Assembly (NCBI RefSeq): GCF_000018145.1
Contig: NC_009952.1
Span: 868,001-932,000 of the forward strand
Length of the DNA stretch: 64,000 nucleotides
DNA from: Dinoroseobacter shibae DFL 12 = DSM 16493
GTDB taxonomy: Bacteria; Pseudomonadota; Alphaproteobacteria; Rhodobacterales; Rhodobacteraceae
Direction of reading: 5' to 3'
Shown: positions 54,370 through 62,930 of the stretch, in pieces
How positions within the stretch are numbered: the first letter of the stretch is position 1
How the letters are laid out: each line of letters begins with the position of its first letter
Notes under the pieces: model-generated
What the model saw: the letters and a program-made list of their open reading frames with translations, nothing else
Databases searched by the model: none
Told to the model about the DNA's origin: nothing
Position numbers and translations under genes: made by a program

Positions 54370-56292
54370 ATGCGTTATTTCCTGTCAGCCTGCCTTGTGA
54401 GCCTCGCCCTGCTGGGGGCCGCCGCGCCGGTGGCGGCGCAAACGGCGCGTCCGCTGCTGCTGGAAGGGACGCAGACCGTGTTCCAGCGGGTCCTGACCAA
54501 GCCCGGCGCGCAGATCCGGTCCGCCCCGCAAGGCCAGGTGATCGCGTCGATGCCCGCGTTCCAGCCTCTCTATGTCTATCAGCGCGCCAATGGCTGGCTG
54601 GCGGTGGCCAATTCCAACGCGGGCGGGCCGACGGGCTGGATTTCCGAGGCCGAGGCGGTGGATTGGAAACAGAATATCGTCGGCGCCTTCACCAACGCCG
54701 CCGGGCGCGAGCGGCAGTTCTTCTTCGAAACCGAGGAACAGTTGCGTTGGCTGATGAACCACGAAGCCCTGCGCGCGGTGCAGGCGCGGCTCCTGGCGCA
54801 GGCCGAGGCGGGGATCGTGGACGGGGCCGAGGGCGTGGTCGCCATTGAGCCCGAGGAATTCGTCAATATCCGCGACGAGCTCTACCTGATGCCGATCCTC
54901 GATTTCGTCGAGGACCTGCACCCGGTGAACTACGAGGACGTGCTTCTGATGCAGGTGGCCTCGGTGCCCAAGGATGCCGCGCCGCCCACCGCACCGGAGA
55001 AGGGAGAGGGCGCGGGCCCGTTCGATGTGGGCATCGTTTTCGTGCTCGACACCACGCAGTCGATGGAGCCCTATATCGCGGCCACCCAACGGGTGTTGCA
55101 ATCCACCGTGCAGGACATCGCCGGGACCGAAATCGGCGAGTTGGTCAATTTCGGCGTGATCGGGTTTCGCGACAACACCGATGCCGTGCCGGAGCTGGAA
55201 TACCGCACCAAGGTGCTGATGCCGCTGGCACGGCGCGCCGATCAGGCCCCGGTCATCGCGGCTATCGGCTCGGCCACGCAGGTGGCGCGGGCGAACTCCC
55301 CGGGGTTCAACGAGGACAGCCTTGCAGGGGTCGAGGACGCGATCGACGAGATCGACTGGGACCAGCTGGGCGCGGGTGATCCGATCGACGCGCGCTACGT
55401 GATCCTGGTGACGGATGCGGGGCCAAAGGATCCGCGTGATCCCAATGCCCGGTCCGAAATCGGGGTGCGGGAGTTGCAGACCGATGCCGAAGGCCGCCGC
55501 ATCGTGGTGATGACGCTGCATTTGAAGACCCCGGTCGGGGGCGCGGCCAATCATGAGTATGCCGAGGCGCGCTACCGCGAGCTGTCGCGTTTTGCCGGGC
55601 GGGAATACTACTTTCCCATCGAGGGCGGCTCGGAGCAGGCCTTCGCCGCCACGGCGCAGCGGCTGGTGACCGCCCTGACCGACCATGTGCGCGTGGCGCG
55701 CGGCGAGACCGCCGTGCTGCCCGAGGCCGAGGCGGGCGATGACCTGGTGGCCCTGGGCCGCGCCATGCGGCTGGCCTATCTCGGCGCGCAACGTGGCACC
55801 CAGGCGCCTGCCGTGATCCAGGGCTGGATCGCCGACCGGGCGGTGGAGGCGCCCCAGGCCCAGGTGATCGAGCCGCGGCTTCTGGTCACCAAGAACGAGA
55901 TGGCGACCATGGCCGAGCTGCTCGACAATCTCGTGCGGCTGGGCGAGCAGGCCACCGGCACCGACGATGCCTACAGCTTCTTCGGGCAGGTCCGGGGGGT
56001 GATTGCGCAGATGGCCCAGAACCCCGACCGGCTGGTCAACCCCGATACCGACACGCTCGGCGGGGCGCTCGAATACCTCGAACGACTGCCCTACCAGAGC
56101 CAGCTTCTGCAGATGACCGAGGACCGCTGGGGCCAGTCGGCCATGCTGCGCCGGGGGATCATCGACGGGATGCGGCAGAAGCTGGTGCAATATCGCAAGT
56201 GGCTCTTCGATCCCACGGTCTGGACCGCGCTTTACGAGGGCGCGCCCGATGGCGAGCTGGTCTTTGCCATGCCCTTCGACGTGTTGCCCTGA
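54370..56292 (+). CDS. Exported VWA-domain protein with SH3-like N-terminus
   Basis: The 640-residue protein has a signal peptide (cleaved near VAAQT), a bacterial SH3-like region (about 35-105, RVLTKPGAQIRSAP, GWLAVANSN, GWISEAE) and a von Willebrand A domain starting near 220. Its metal-ion site is DTTQSM with Asp227, followed by the second-strand Thr in a later loop and VTDAG. The remainder is helical. It is thus a periplasmic adhesion or scaffolding protein. The ATG at 54370 follows AAAAGG. It sits between the single-pass protein and an ABC ATPase gene. In VWA-chaperone systems such proteins form complexes; partner and target are unknown. Confidence 0.88.
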   Translation: MRYFLSACLVSLALLGAAAPVAAQTARPLLLEGTQTVFQRVLTKPGAQIRSAPQGQVIASMPAFQPLYVYQRANGWLAVANSNAGGPTGWISEAEAVDWKQNIVGAFTNAAGRERQFFFETEEQLRWLMNHEALRAVQARLLAQAEAGIVDGAEGVVAIEPEEFVNIRDELYLMPILDFVEDLHPVNYEDVLLMQVASVPKDAAPPTAPEKGEGAGPFDVGIVFVLDTTQSMEPYIAATQRVLQSTVQDIAGTEIGELVNFGVIGFRDNTDAVPELEYRTKVLMPLARRADQAPVIAAIGSATQVARANSPGFNEDSLAGVEDAIDEIDWDQLGAGDPIDARYVILVTDAGPKDPRDPNARSEIGVRELQTDAEGRRIVVMTLHLKTPVGGAANHEYAEARYRELSRFAGREYYFPIEGGSEQAFAATAQRLVTALTDHVRVARGETAVLPEAEAGDDLVALGRAMRLAYLGAQRGTQAPAVIQGWIADRAVEAPQAQVIEPRLLVTKNEMATMAELLDNLVRLGEQATGTDDAYSFFGQVRGVIAQMAQNPDRLVNPDTDTLGGALEYLERLPYQSQLLQMTEDRWGQSAMLRRGIIDGMRQKLVQYRKWLFDPTVWTALYEGAPDGELVFAMPFDVLP

Positions 56293-56296
56293 GCCG

Positions 56297-57022
56297 ATGG
56301 CGGGCGCGCGGCTCAGCCTGTCGGACCTGAGCGTCCATCTGAGCGACGGCGACCGCCGCTTCGTGCTGGAAACCGGGGTGCTGGAGATCGCGGCGGGCGA
56401 GCCTGTCGGTCTTTCGGGCGGGTCGGGCACGGGCAAGACCCTGCTCTTGGAGGTGCTGGGCCTGCTGCGCCAGCCCGATCCCGGCGGGCGCTTCACGCTC
56501 CATGCCCAGGGGCGTGAGGTCGACCTGCGCGCCGAGGCCGGGCAGGCCGCGCGCCTGCGGGGGCGGTATTTCGGCTTCGTGCCGCAAGCGGGCGGGCTGT
56601 TGCCTTTCCTGACCGTGGCCGAGAACATCGCCCTGAGCCAGAAGATCACCGACACCGCCGACGCGGCCTGGATTGGGGAACTGATCGCCCGACTGGGCCT
56701 GGCGGGGTTGGAGCGGCTGACGCCCTCGGCCCTGTCCATCGGGCAGCGGCAGCGCGTCTCGATCGCCCGGGCGCTGGCCCACAGGCCCCTCTTCGTCATC
56801 GCCGACGAGCCTACGGCGGCGCTGGACCCGGAGGCCGCCGAGACCGCCATGGGCCTGCTGATCGAAGCGGCCGAGCAGGGCGGGGCCGCGGTCATCGTGT
56901 CGTCCCACGACCTCGGCCTGCTGGACCGCGTGGCCCGCAGGCGCGTGCACCTGTCGCTCGCCCCGGCGGCCCCGGGCACCGTCCGCTCGGTCCTCGCGGC
57001 CCGGACGGAGGCCGCGGCATGA
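56297..57022 (+). CDS. ABC ATPase of the LolD/MacB type
   Basis: The 241-residue ATPase has Walker A GGSGTGKT, signature LSIGQRQRVSIARAL, Walker B FVIADEPTAALD and switch His in SSHDLGLL. It belongs with exporters of the LolD/MacB/FtsE class that pair with FtsX-fold permeases. The ATG at 56297 starts four bases after the VWA stop. The permease ATG overlaps its stop. It probably extracts or moves a lipoprotein or periplasmic component rather than importing a nutrient, since no binding protein is present. Confidence 0.9.
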   Translation: MAGARLSLSDLSVHLSDGDRRFVLETGVLEIAAGEPVGLSGGSGTGKTLLLEVLGLLRQPDPGGRFTLHAQGREVDLRAEAGQAARLRGRYFGFVPQAGGLLPFLTVAENIALSQKITDTADAAWIGELIARLGLAGLERLTPSALSIGQRQRVSIARALAHRPLFVIADEPTAALDPEAAETAMGLLIEAAEQGGAAVIVSSHDLGLLDRVARRRVHLSLAPAAPGTVRSVLAARTEAAA

Positions 57023-58218
57023 AACTGCTGGCGAGCCTCGCACTGAAGGACCTGCTGCGCGAGCGGATGCAATTGCTGTGCAACGTGGCGGTTCTGGCCG
57101 GGGTTCTGGTGCCTCTGCTGGTGCTGCTGGGGGTTAAGAACGGGGTTTATGACGCGTTGATCGGGCGGCTTCTGTCGGATCCGGCCGCGTTGCAGATCGA
57201 CACGTCAGGCAACCAGAGCTTCCGCGCCGAGGACGCCGAAGAGGTCCGCGGCTGGCCCGAGGCCGGGTTCGTGACCCTGAAAACCCGGTCCCTGTTCGAT
57301 TTCGTCAACGTGCGGGAGGTCGGCGGGCGCGGCAAGCGCGACGCGATCCTCGTGCCCTCCGGCACCGGTGATCCGACCCTTGACGGGCGGACCCTCGGGC
57401 CGGGGGAGGCGATCCTGAGCGCGGGGCTGGCCGAGCAGCTGTCCCTCGCCGCGGGCGCCGAGATCCAGGTCATCACCCAGGCCAGCGACCGGCCACGGCA
57501 ACTGGCACTGCCGCTGACCGTGGTCGCGGTCCTGCCGCCGGAGCGGCTCGCCGGGCGCGCAGTGCTGACCGACATCGCCGTGCTCGACCTGGTGGAGGCG
57601 TTCTACGACGCCTATGCCCTGCCTGAATACGGCATCGCCCAAGGTCGCGATATGGCCGAGCGGGTCGCGGATTTCGAAGGGATGCGCGTCTTCGCGCGGG
57701 ATCTGACCCTGCTTGCCCCGCTGCAAACCCGCATCGAGCAACGCTTCAACATCCGGACCGAGGCCCGCACGGCGGAGGTGGCAGGGGTGCTGAACCTCGG
57801 GCGCAATCTCGACCTTGCGCTGGTGCTGACGGCATCGGTGGCCAGCATCGGGCTCGCGGCGGCGCTGGTCTTCGGCTTCTGGTCCGAGGTGGCGCGCAAG
57901 CGGCGGGTCCTGGCGACACTGGCGCTGATGGGGCTGCCGGCGGCCTCGCTCTGGGTGTTTCCGGTGATCCAGGCGCTGGCCTGCGGGCTGATCGGGCTTG
58001 CGGTGTCTTTCGGCCTGTTCCTCGGGGCGGCGCGGGTGGCCGAGGCCCTGTTTGCAGGGGGCATGCCCGAAGGGCAGCGTCTCGTGACCCTGTCGCTGGT
58101 CGAAGTCGGGATCATATGCGCGGGCGTGCTGGTCTTCGTGACCGCCACGGCCCTTTTTGCGGCGCGCGCGGCGGCCAGGGCGGACCCGGCCTCGGTCCTG
58201 CGGGAGGGGGCGGCATGA
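57019..58218 (+). CDS. FtsX-fold ABC permease (LolC/MacB type)
   Basis: The 399-residue permease has a first helix at about 15-45 (LLCNVAVLAGVLVPLLVLLG), a large periplasmic domain (about 50-265) and three more helices near the C-terminus (LDLALVLTASVASIGLAAALVFG; VIQALACGLIGLAVSFGLFL; VGIICAGVLVFVTATALFAAR). It ends with the typical ARADPASVLREG. This four-helix layout defines the FtsX/LolC/MacB class, which transmit ATP hydrolysis to periplasmic partners. Only one permease gene is present, so it should act as a homodimer. It is overlapped at both ends by its neighbours. Confidence 0.9.
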   Translation: MKLLASLALKDLLRERMQLLCNVAVLAGVLVPLLVLLGVKNGVYDALIGRLLSDPAALQIDTSGNQSFRAEDAEEVRGWPEAGFVTLKTRSLFDFVNVREVGGRGKRDAILVPSGTGDPTLDGRTLGPGEAILSAGLAEQLSLAAGAEIQVITQASDRPRQLALPLTVVAVLPPERLAGRAVLTDIAVLDLVEAFYDAYALPEYGIAQGRDMAERVADFEGMRVFARDLTLLAPLQTRIEQRFNIRTEARTAEVAGVLNLGRNLDLALVLTASVASIGLAAALVFGFWSEVARKRRVLATLALMGLPAASLWVFPVIQALACGLIGLAVSFGLFLGAARVAEALFAGGMPEGQRLVTLSLVEVGIICAGVLVFVTATALFAARAAARADPASVLREGAA

Positions 58219-59828
58219 GGGCGCTGCTCGCCGCGGTCTGCCTGCTGGCCGCGCCCGGGCTTGCCCAGGACGCGGTTGCACCGCTGGATTTGCCGCAGCC
58301 CGAGGCGGCCCCGGCCCAACCCGGCTGGGGGTCGGAGCTGACCGACCCCGGCACCGTGCGCGGCGACGCGGCCCCCGCGGACCTGATGCTGCCGATGCCC
58401 TGCGGCGGGGCGATGGCGTTCCAGCGCGTGGTCGTGCCCGTGGATGTGGGCAATCCGCTCGACGACCGCCGGTTCCGGATGGGGCAGTCGGAGCCTTCGA
58501 CGGGCTATTCCGACTATCTCAGCCAGGCGTATCTGCGCGGGGCCTTCACCGATGCCGAGGCCGGGACGTCGCATTACTACATCGCGCGTTACGAGCTGAC
58601 CGTGGCGCAATACCGTGCGCTGACGGGCGATTGCGACGCGCGCTTCGGCCCGCGCGACAGCTTCGCCCAGGGCGGGCTGAGCTGGTTCGAAGCCGTGGCC
58701 CTGACCCAGGCCTATACCGAATGGCTGTTGCAGAACGCGCCCGACGCCCTGCCGCGCGAAGGGGAGCGCCAGGGCTTCCTGCGCCTGCCCACGGAACCCG
58801 AATGGGAATACGCCGTGCGCGGCGGGGCGAAGATCGACCCGACGCTGTTCGCGGGGCGCCGGTTTTTCGCCGAAGGCACCCTGGACGGCTATGCCCATTT
58901 CCAGACCGGCGGGCGGGCTACGGACCAGCTGCGGCCCGTGGGCATCCGCCAAGCCAACCCGGTAGGCCTGTTTGATGTCTACGGCAATGCCGAGGAACTG
59001 ATGCTGGAGCCGTTTCGGCTGAACGCGGTGGGGCGGCGCCACGGGCAGGCGGGCGGGTTGGTCACCCGCGGCGGTGCGATCGATGCGGAGGCGGCGCAGA
59101 TCTACACCGCCCAACGCCGCGAATACCCGATGTTCAACCCGCGCACCGGCCGCGCGCTGGCGGGCACGTTTTTCGGGATGCGCCCGGTGATTGCCGCCCA
59201 TATCGTCGCCGAGGAGAGCTTCGATGCCATCCGCGACGGCTGGGTCCGGGCGGCGGAGGGGGGCGAGACCGAGGCGGCGGGCGATCCGGTCGCCACCCTG
59301 GACGGGCTGGCGCGCGACGAGCTCGACCCGCGCCGCAAGCAGGCGCTGGAAGAGGTACAGCTGGAGTTTCGGCTGTTCCAGGACCGCGCCGCGCAGTCGC
59401 TCAAACAGGCGGCGAAATCCTCTCTCCTGAGCGGGGCGGCCTTCGTCGAGACGCTGGTGGCCGACAATTTGCAGATCGGCCAGATGGACAGTGCCGCGCG
59501 CGCCCTGCGCGACCGGGTGGGGGTGTCCATCGGGGACCAGCGGGCGCAACTGATGCAGTCGTTCCGCAGCACGGTGGAACGGCTGACCGCCCTGCGCAAC
59601 GAGCAGCAGACCTATCTGTTGTCCTATCGCGCGATGCTGGAAACGCTGGGCACGGATTTCCCCGAGGCGACCCGGCGATCGGCCTATGACACGCTGGTCA
59701 GCGAGCTGTCCGAGGCGGGGCAGACAGCGCTTCTCGACCCGCTTGCGGCGTTCTGGGCCGATCTCGACGCGTTTGTCGCGCGCCCGGACATGGGCCAGAC
59801 GGAGCTTCTGGAACTGGCAATTCGCTAG
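58215..59828 (+). CDS. Secreted formylglycine-generating-enzyme-fold protein lacking cysteines, coiled-coil tail
   Basis: The 537-residue protein has a signal peptide (MRALLAAVCLLAAPGLAQ) and an FGE/sulfatase-modifying-factor fold at about 75-330 (YELTVAQYRALTGDC, RLPTEPEWEYAVRGG, NPVGLFDVYGNAEELM, VTRGGAID, GTFFGMRPV). The substrate-oxidising Cys pair expected near the C-terminal part of the fold is absent, so it is probably not an oxidase. A roughly 200-residue helical tail (about 355-530) follows. Its ATG overlaps the permease stop. In other systems such non-catalytic FGE folds act as binding modules. No sulfatase gene is nearby. Confidence 0.87.
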   Translation: MRALLAAVCLLAAPGLAQDAVAPLDLPQPEAAPAQPGWGSELTDPGTVRGDAAPADLMLPMPCGGAMAFQRVVVPVDVGNPLDDRRFRMGQSEPSTGYSDYLSQAYLRGAFTDAEAGTSHYYIARYELTVAQYRALTGDCDARFGPRDSFAQGGLSWFEAVALTQAYTEWLLQNAPDALPREGERQGFLRLPTEPEWEYAVRGGAKIDPTLFAGRRFFAEGTLDGYAHFQTGGRATDQLRPVGIRQANPVGLFDVYGNAEELMLEPFRLNAVGRRHGQAGGLVTRGGAIDAEAAQIYTAQRREYPMFNPRTGRALAGTFFGMRPVIAAHIVAEESFDAIRDGWVRAAEGGETEAAGDPVATLDGLARDELDPRRKQALEEVQLEFRLFQDRAAQSLKQAAKSSLLSGAAFVETLVADNLQIGQMDSAARALRDRVGVSIGDQRAQLMQSFRSTVERLTALRNEQQTYLLSYRAMLETLGTDFPEATRRSAYDTLVSELSEAGQTALLDPLAAFWADLDAFVARPDMGQTELLELAIR

Positions 59829-59834
59829 GCGTGG

Positions 59835-60734
59835 CTAGCGAGGCGGTCCCTTGCGCGTCGGCATGTTGTCGGGCAGGGCCGGTTCCGGCGCGACCTCGCT
59901 GTCGATGTCGTAGCGCGCCTCGCCCGGATCGAAGGAGGCCGAGATATAGGGCCGCTTGCGCCCGCCACCGGGCTTATCGGCGGCCTCCACCAGGGAATAG
60001 AGTTGCAGCGGGGCGCCGGTAAAGCTGTTGAAGGTGCCGACCGGTGCCTCGCCCTGGTTGGGCACCGATTCCCAGTGGCGTAGAAGGACAATGGGCTTCA
60101 CCGGCATGAATCCGGTCAGGAGCACGTCGCCCAGGAACTGCCCGTCGGTGGAGGGGTTCGTGGTCCCACGGAACTGTGCATCGGGGATCAGCGCCCGCAG
60201 CGCGGCATTTGCACCGGTCTGCCAGCCCTCATGATCCGTACCGATCAGTATACCGCCACCGGCCTTCGCAAGTGCGGTGATCTGATTGGCAAGCAAGGCC
60301 CCACTGGAAGATTCGGAGCCGGGAAACGCCACCTCGGGGGCGCGTGAGATACGCATGTTGCGGATCCCGAACGATCCATCCAGCATCAGGGCCTGACGGC
60401 CGCTGGCATAAAACTGCTGTAACGCGGCCCGGTCGGCCTGTCCGATGACCGAGGAACGGTTCATCAGGTCCAGCACCAGAACCACGGTGTCCGGGTGGGC
60501 GGTCAGCGCCTCGGCCAGAACGCCCGTCCGTTCAGCCAGCACATAGGTCGAGCGGAAGGTCTGACCCTTCTCGGAGCTGTTGAGCCAGTCCGACATATCC
60601 TGGCGCATCTGGCGCGTATGGGTTGGGTGGTGGTGGGTGCCGTTGAAATACAGAACCTTGATGGGTTCGGCCCGCAGGGGCAGGGCCAGGCCAAGCAGCA
60701 GCAAAAGAGCGATCAGGGGGAATAGGCGTTTCAT
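59835..60734 (-). CDS. Hypothetical periplasmic protein, GATase1/ThuA-like fold possible
   Basis: The 299-residue product starts with a signal peptide (MKRLFPLIALLLLLGLALPLRA, then EPIKVLYFNGTHHHP). The mature part has alternating strands and helices, with THHHPTHTR early, VVLVLDLMNRSS, GSFGIRNMR and ILIGTDHEGW, giving a Rossmann-like feel reminiscent of ThuA/GATase1 proteins. The family is not firmly identified. It is on the opposite strand to the srf-type genes and converges on them with a 6-base gap. I choose the only in-frame ATG at 60734; its ribosome-binding site is weak. Confidence 0.7.
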   Translation of the reverse strand: MKRLFPLIALLLLLGLALPLRAEPIKVLYFNGTHHHPTHTRQMRQDMSDWLNSSEKGQTFRSTYVLAERTGVLAEALTAHPDTVVLVLDLMNRSSVIGQADRAALQQFYASGRQALMLDGSFGIRNMRISRAPEVAFPGSESSSGALLANQITALAKAGGGILIGTDHEGWQTGANAALRALIPDAQFRGTTNPSTDGQFLGDVLLTGFMPVKPIVLLRHWESVPNQGEAPVGTFNSFTGAPLQLYSLVEAADKPGGGRKRPYISASFDPGEARYDIDSEVAPEPALPDNMPTRKGPPR

Positions 60735-60896
60735 TGAAATCCCGACAGAAATGCCTGCGCAGCCTAGCGCGCCCTTTCCGCGCAACAAAGGGGTTTCGCG
60801 CATGAAAACCGCGCGCGGACCCCGATTGCGTTTGACGCCTGCGACGAGGCGGTCGATCATGGTTCGTGACGGAAGCAAGCGACCCGGAGAGGCGAC

Positions 60897-61556
60897 ATGG
60901 CGGCACGGCTGCGCAACACGGTGCTGGCGATCGGGCTGGTGGCGCTGACCGGGGGGAGCGCCTGGCTGGCGCTGCAGGCCTGCGCGCTCAACCTGCCGTT
61001 GCTGCCCAATGCCTGCCCCGGCGCGCGCACGGATGCGGCGCGCGCGTCGCTCATGGCGGCGGAGGCGCGCACCATCGATCTGCGCGAACGGGTGCTCGCC
61101 GCGGAGCGGGAGCTGGCCCGCCTGCAATGCACCGCCGCCGCGCCCGACCCCTTTCAGCCGCTCGACCCGGTGGCCTGGTCGCGGGGCGATCTGGGCGCGC
61201 TCTATGGCTGTTGGAGCCTCGACAGCACCTACGCCACCCGCGATGTGGACACGGACGAGGTGATCACCTACCCGACCTGGCAGATGTGCTTCAACGGGCA
61301 AGGCGACGGCAAGCAGGTCATGCGCGGCAGCGACGGCACCGATTGTACCGGCCCGGTCACGGCGCGGTTCGGCACGACCGGACAGCTGCAGGTCATCGAG
61401 GCCGACAACCTGTCCTGCGGCGATGGCGGCTATATCCACCGGCGCGACATCGCCTGCACTCTCCAGGCCGCGTCGGGCCTTCAATGCCAGACCCTGCAGC
61501 CCGAAACCGGAGGCGAGGCGGGGATCGGGATGCGCAAGCTGACCCGGCCGCTCTGA
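60897..61556 (+). CDS. Hypothetical signal-anchored protein with Cys-rich C-terminal beta domain
   Basis: The 219-residue protein begins with a hydrophobic signal anchor (LRNTVLAIGLVALTGGSAWLAL), then a short coiled coil (SLMAAEARTIDLRERVLAAERELARL). The beta-rich C-terminal domain has regularly spaced cysteines (YGCWSLDS, QMCFNGQGDG, TDCTGPV, LSCGDGG, IACTL, LQCQTL). It lies beyond a minus-strand gene from the srf-type run. The coiled coil followed by a Cys-rich extracytoplasmic domain mirrors the topology of the membrane proteins in that cluster, so it may belong to it. GGAGAGG precedes the ATG. Confidence 0.72.
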   Translation: MAARLRNTVLAIGLVALTGGSAWLALQACALNLPLLPNACPGARTDAARASLMAAEARTIDLRERVLAAERELARLQCTAAAPDPFQPLDPVAWSRGDLGALYGCWSLDSTYATRDVDTDEVITYPTWQMCFNGQGDGKQVMRGSDGTDCTGPVTARFGTTGQLQVIEADNLSCGDGGYIHRRDIACTLQAASGLQCQTLQPETGGEAGIGMRKLTRPL

Positions 61557-61569
61557 CCCCGCCCCCTGG

Positions 61570-62199
61570 ATGCTCACTTCCCTAGCCCCGCTTGTTGTCG
61601 CGCTGACCGTTCTTGCGACCGCCGTCATGGCCGCCTCCGCCGCGATCCAGGCGGTCCGGCAGGGGTTCGACCCGTTCGGTGCGGTGGTGCTGGCGGTGGT
61701 CACGGCCGTGGGCGGGGGCACCTTGCGTGACATCCTGATCGGCCGGTTCCCGGTCTTCTGGATCGAGGATCTGACTTACATCGCGACGGCGGTGCCCGTG
61801 GCCCTCGTCTCCTACATGGCCGCGCGGAGCATGCGCGCCGGGGGCGGGCGGCGATTGCGGCTGCTGCTGTATCTCGATGCGGTGGGGCTGGCGCTGTTCA
61901 CGTTGATCGGGCTGCAGATCGCGCTCGGCGCCGGGGTCTCGCCAGTGATCGCGATCATCCTCGGCTGCACCACCGGGATCGCGGGCGGGATGATCCGCGA
62001 CGTGCTCTGCGGGCTGCAACCCTCGGTTCTGAAGGAAGACCTCTATGCCACGATCTCGCTCGCCGGGGGGGCGGTCTACGTGGTCTGGCGCGAAGCCCTG
62101 AGCCCCGAGACCGGGCTGATGACCGCCTTCGCCCTGATGACCTTCGCGCGGTTCTACGTGGTCTGGCGCACGCGGCCCCGGGACGAGCCGCTGGTCTAG
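61570..62199 (+). CDS. TRIC-channel family (UPF0126/YicG) membrane protein
   Basis: The 209-residue protein has seven hydrophobic helices arranged as two repeats carrying the family signatures AVGGGTLRDILIGR and TGIAGGMIRDVLCG, each ending in the conserved Gly-Gly-x-x-Arg-Asp. Bacterial relatives form trimeric potassium-permeable channels. The start at 61570 is 13 bases after the preceding stop. The stop codon shares the palindrome CTAG (62196-62199) with the convergent permease gene, so the two genes overlap tail to tail. Confidence 0.9.
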   Translation: MLTSLAPLVVALTVLATAVMAASAAIQAVRQGFDPFGAVVLAVVTAVGGGTLRDILIGRFPVFWIEDLTYIATAVPVALVSYMAARSMRAGGGRRLRLLLYLDAVGLALFTLIGLQIALGAGVSPVIAIILGCTTGIAGGMIRDVLCGLQPSVLKEDLYATISLAGGAVYVVWREALSPETGLMTAFALMTFARFYVVWRTRPRDEPLV

Positions 62200-62930
62200 C
62201 TCGCCCGCGCGGTCAGCCGCTGCGCCACCCGGTCCGCCAGCACATAAAGCAGCACCGACATCACCCCAAGCGCCAGCATCGCCGCGAACATCAGGTCGGT
62301 CTTGGCACGCCCATTGGCCAGCAGCATCAGGTAGCCGAGCCCCTGGGAAGAGCCCACCCATTCCCCGATCACCGCCCCGATCGGCGCGTAGACCGCCGCC
62401 AGCTTGAAGCCCGACCCGAGGCTCGGCAGGGCATTGGGCACCTGGATGCGCCACAGGATGGTGCGCTGCGTCGCCCCCATGGTCCGGGCAAGGTCCAGAT
62501 ACCCCGGCGGCACCCGCATCAGCCCGTCGAAAAACGCCGAGGTCACGGGGAAATATATGATCAGCACCGCCATCGCCACCTTGGAGCCCAGCCCGTAGCC
62601 GAGCCACAGCGTCAGGATCGGGGCGAGCGCAAAGACCGGCAGGGCTTGCGAGAACACCAGCATCGGGCGCAGCAGCACCCGCGCCGCCGGGCTGATCGCA
62701 AGCGTCAGCGCCGTGATCACGCCCAGGCCCCCGCCGATCAGCAAGCCCAGCACCACCTCGGTCAGGGTCACAAGCCCGTGGTCGGCGATCAGGCCCCGGT
62801 TTTCCCAGAACGCGGTCCAGACGCGGGCGGGCCCCGGCAGGATGAAGGAGGCCACGCCTGTCAGGCTGACGATGCCCTGCCAGATCATCAGCAGGAAAGT
62901 GGTCGCGGCCAGCCCGTGGGACAGTTTCAT
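62196..62930 (-). CDS. ABC transporter permease, thiamine-precursor/nitrate-taurine type
   Basis: The 244-residue permease has six hydrophobic helices. The coupling motif DLARTMGATQRTILWRIQVPNALP lies near residue 145 and the closing GLGYLMLLANGRAKTDLMFA is typical of the SsuC/ThiX-like class. Its ATG overlaps the ATPase stop. Together with the ATPase and TenA it resembles ThiXYZ-TenA operons that salvage pyrimidine precursors of thiamine. No binding protein is visible; it may lie to the right of the window. The upper-leader riboswitch expected for such an operon would also be outside. Confidence 0.85.
   Translation of the reverse strand: MKLSHGLAATTFLLMIWQGIVSLTGVASFILPGPARVWTAFWENRGLIADHGLVTLTEVVLGLLIGGGLGVITALTLAISPAARVLLRPMLVFSQALPVFALAPILTLWLGYGLGSKVAMAVLIIYFPVTSAFFDGLMRVPPGYLDLARTMGATQRTILWRIQVPNALPSLGSGFKLAAVYAPIGAVIGEWVGSSQGLGYLMLLANGRAKTDLMFAAMLALGVMSVLLYVLADRVAQRLTARAS

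Noticed and set aside
41083-61556. Reading the srf-type cluster as a classical restriction or abortive-infection defence system
   Set aside because: No nuclease, methylase, recombinase or phage gene is present. A defence role stays possible but is not supported by motif evidence.
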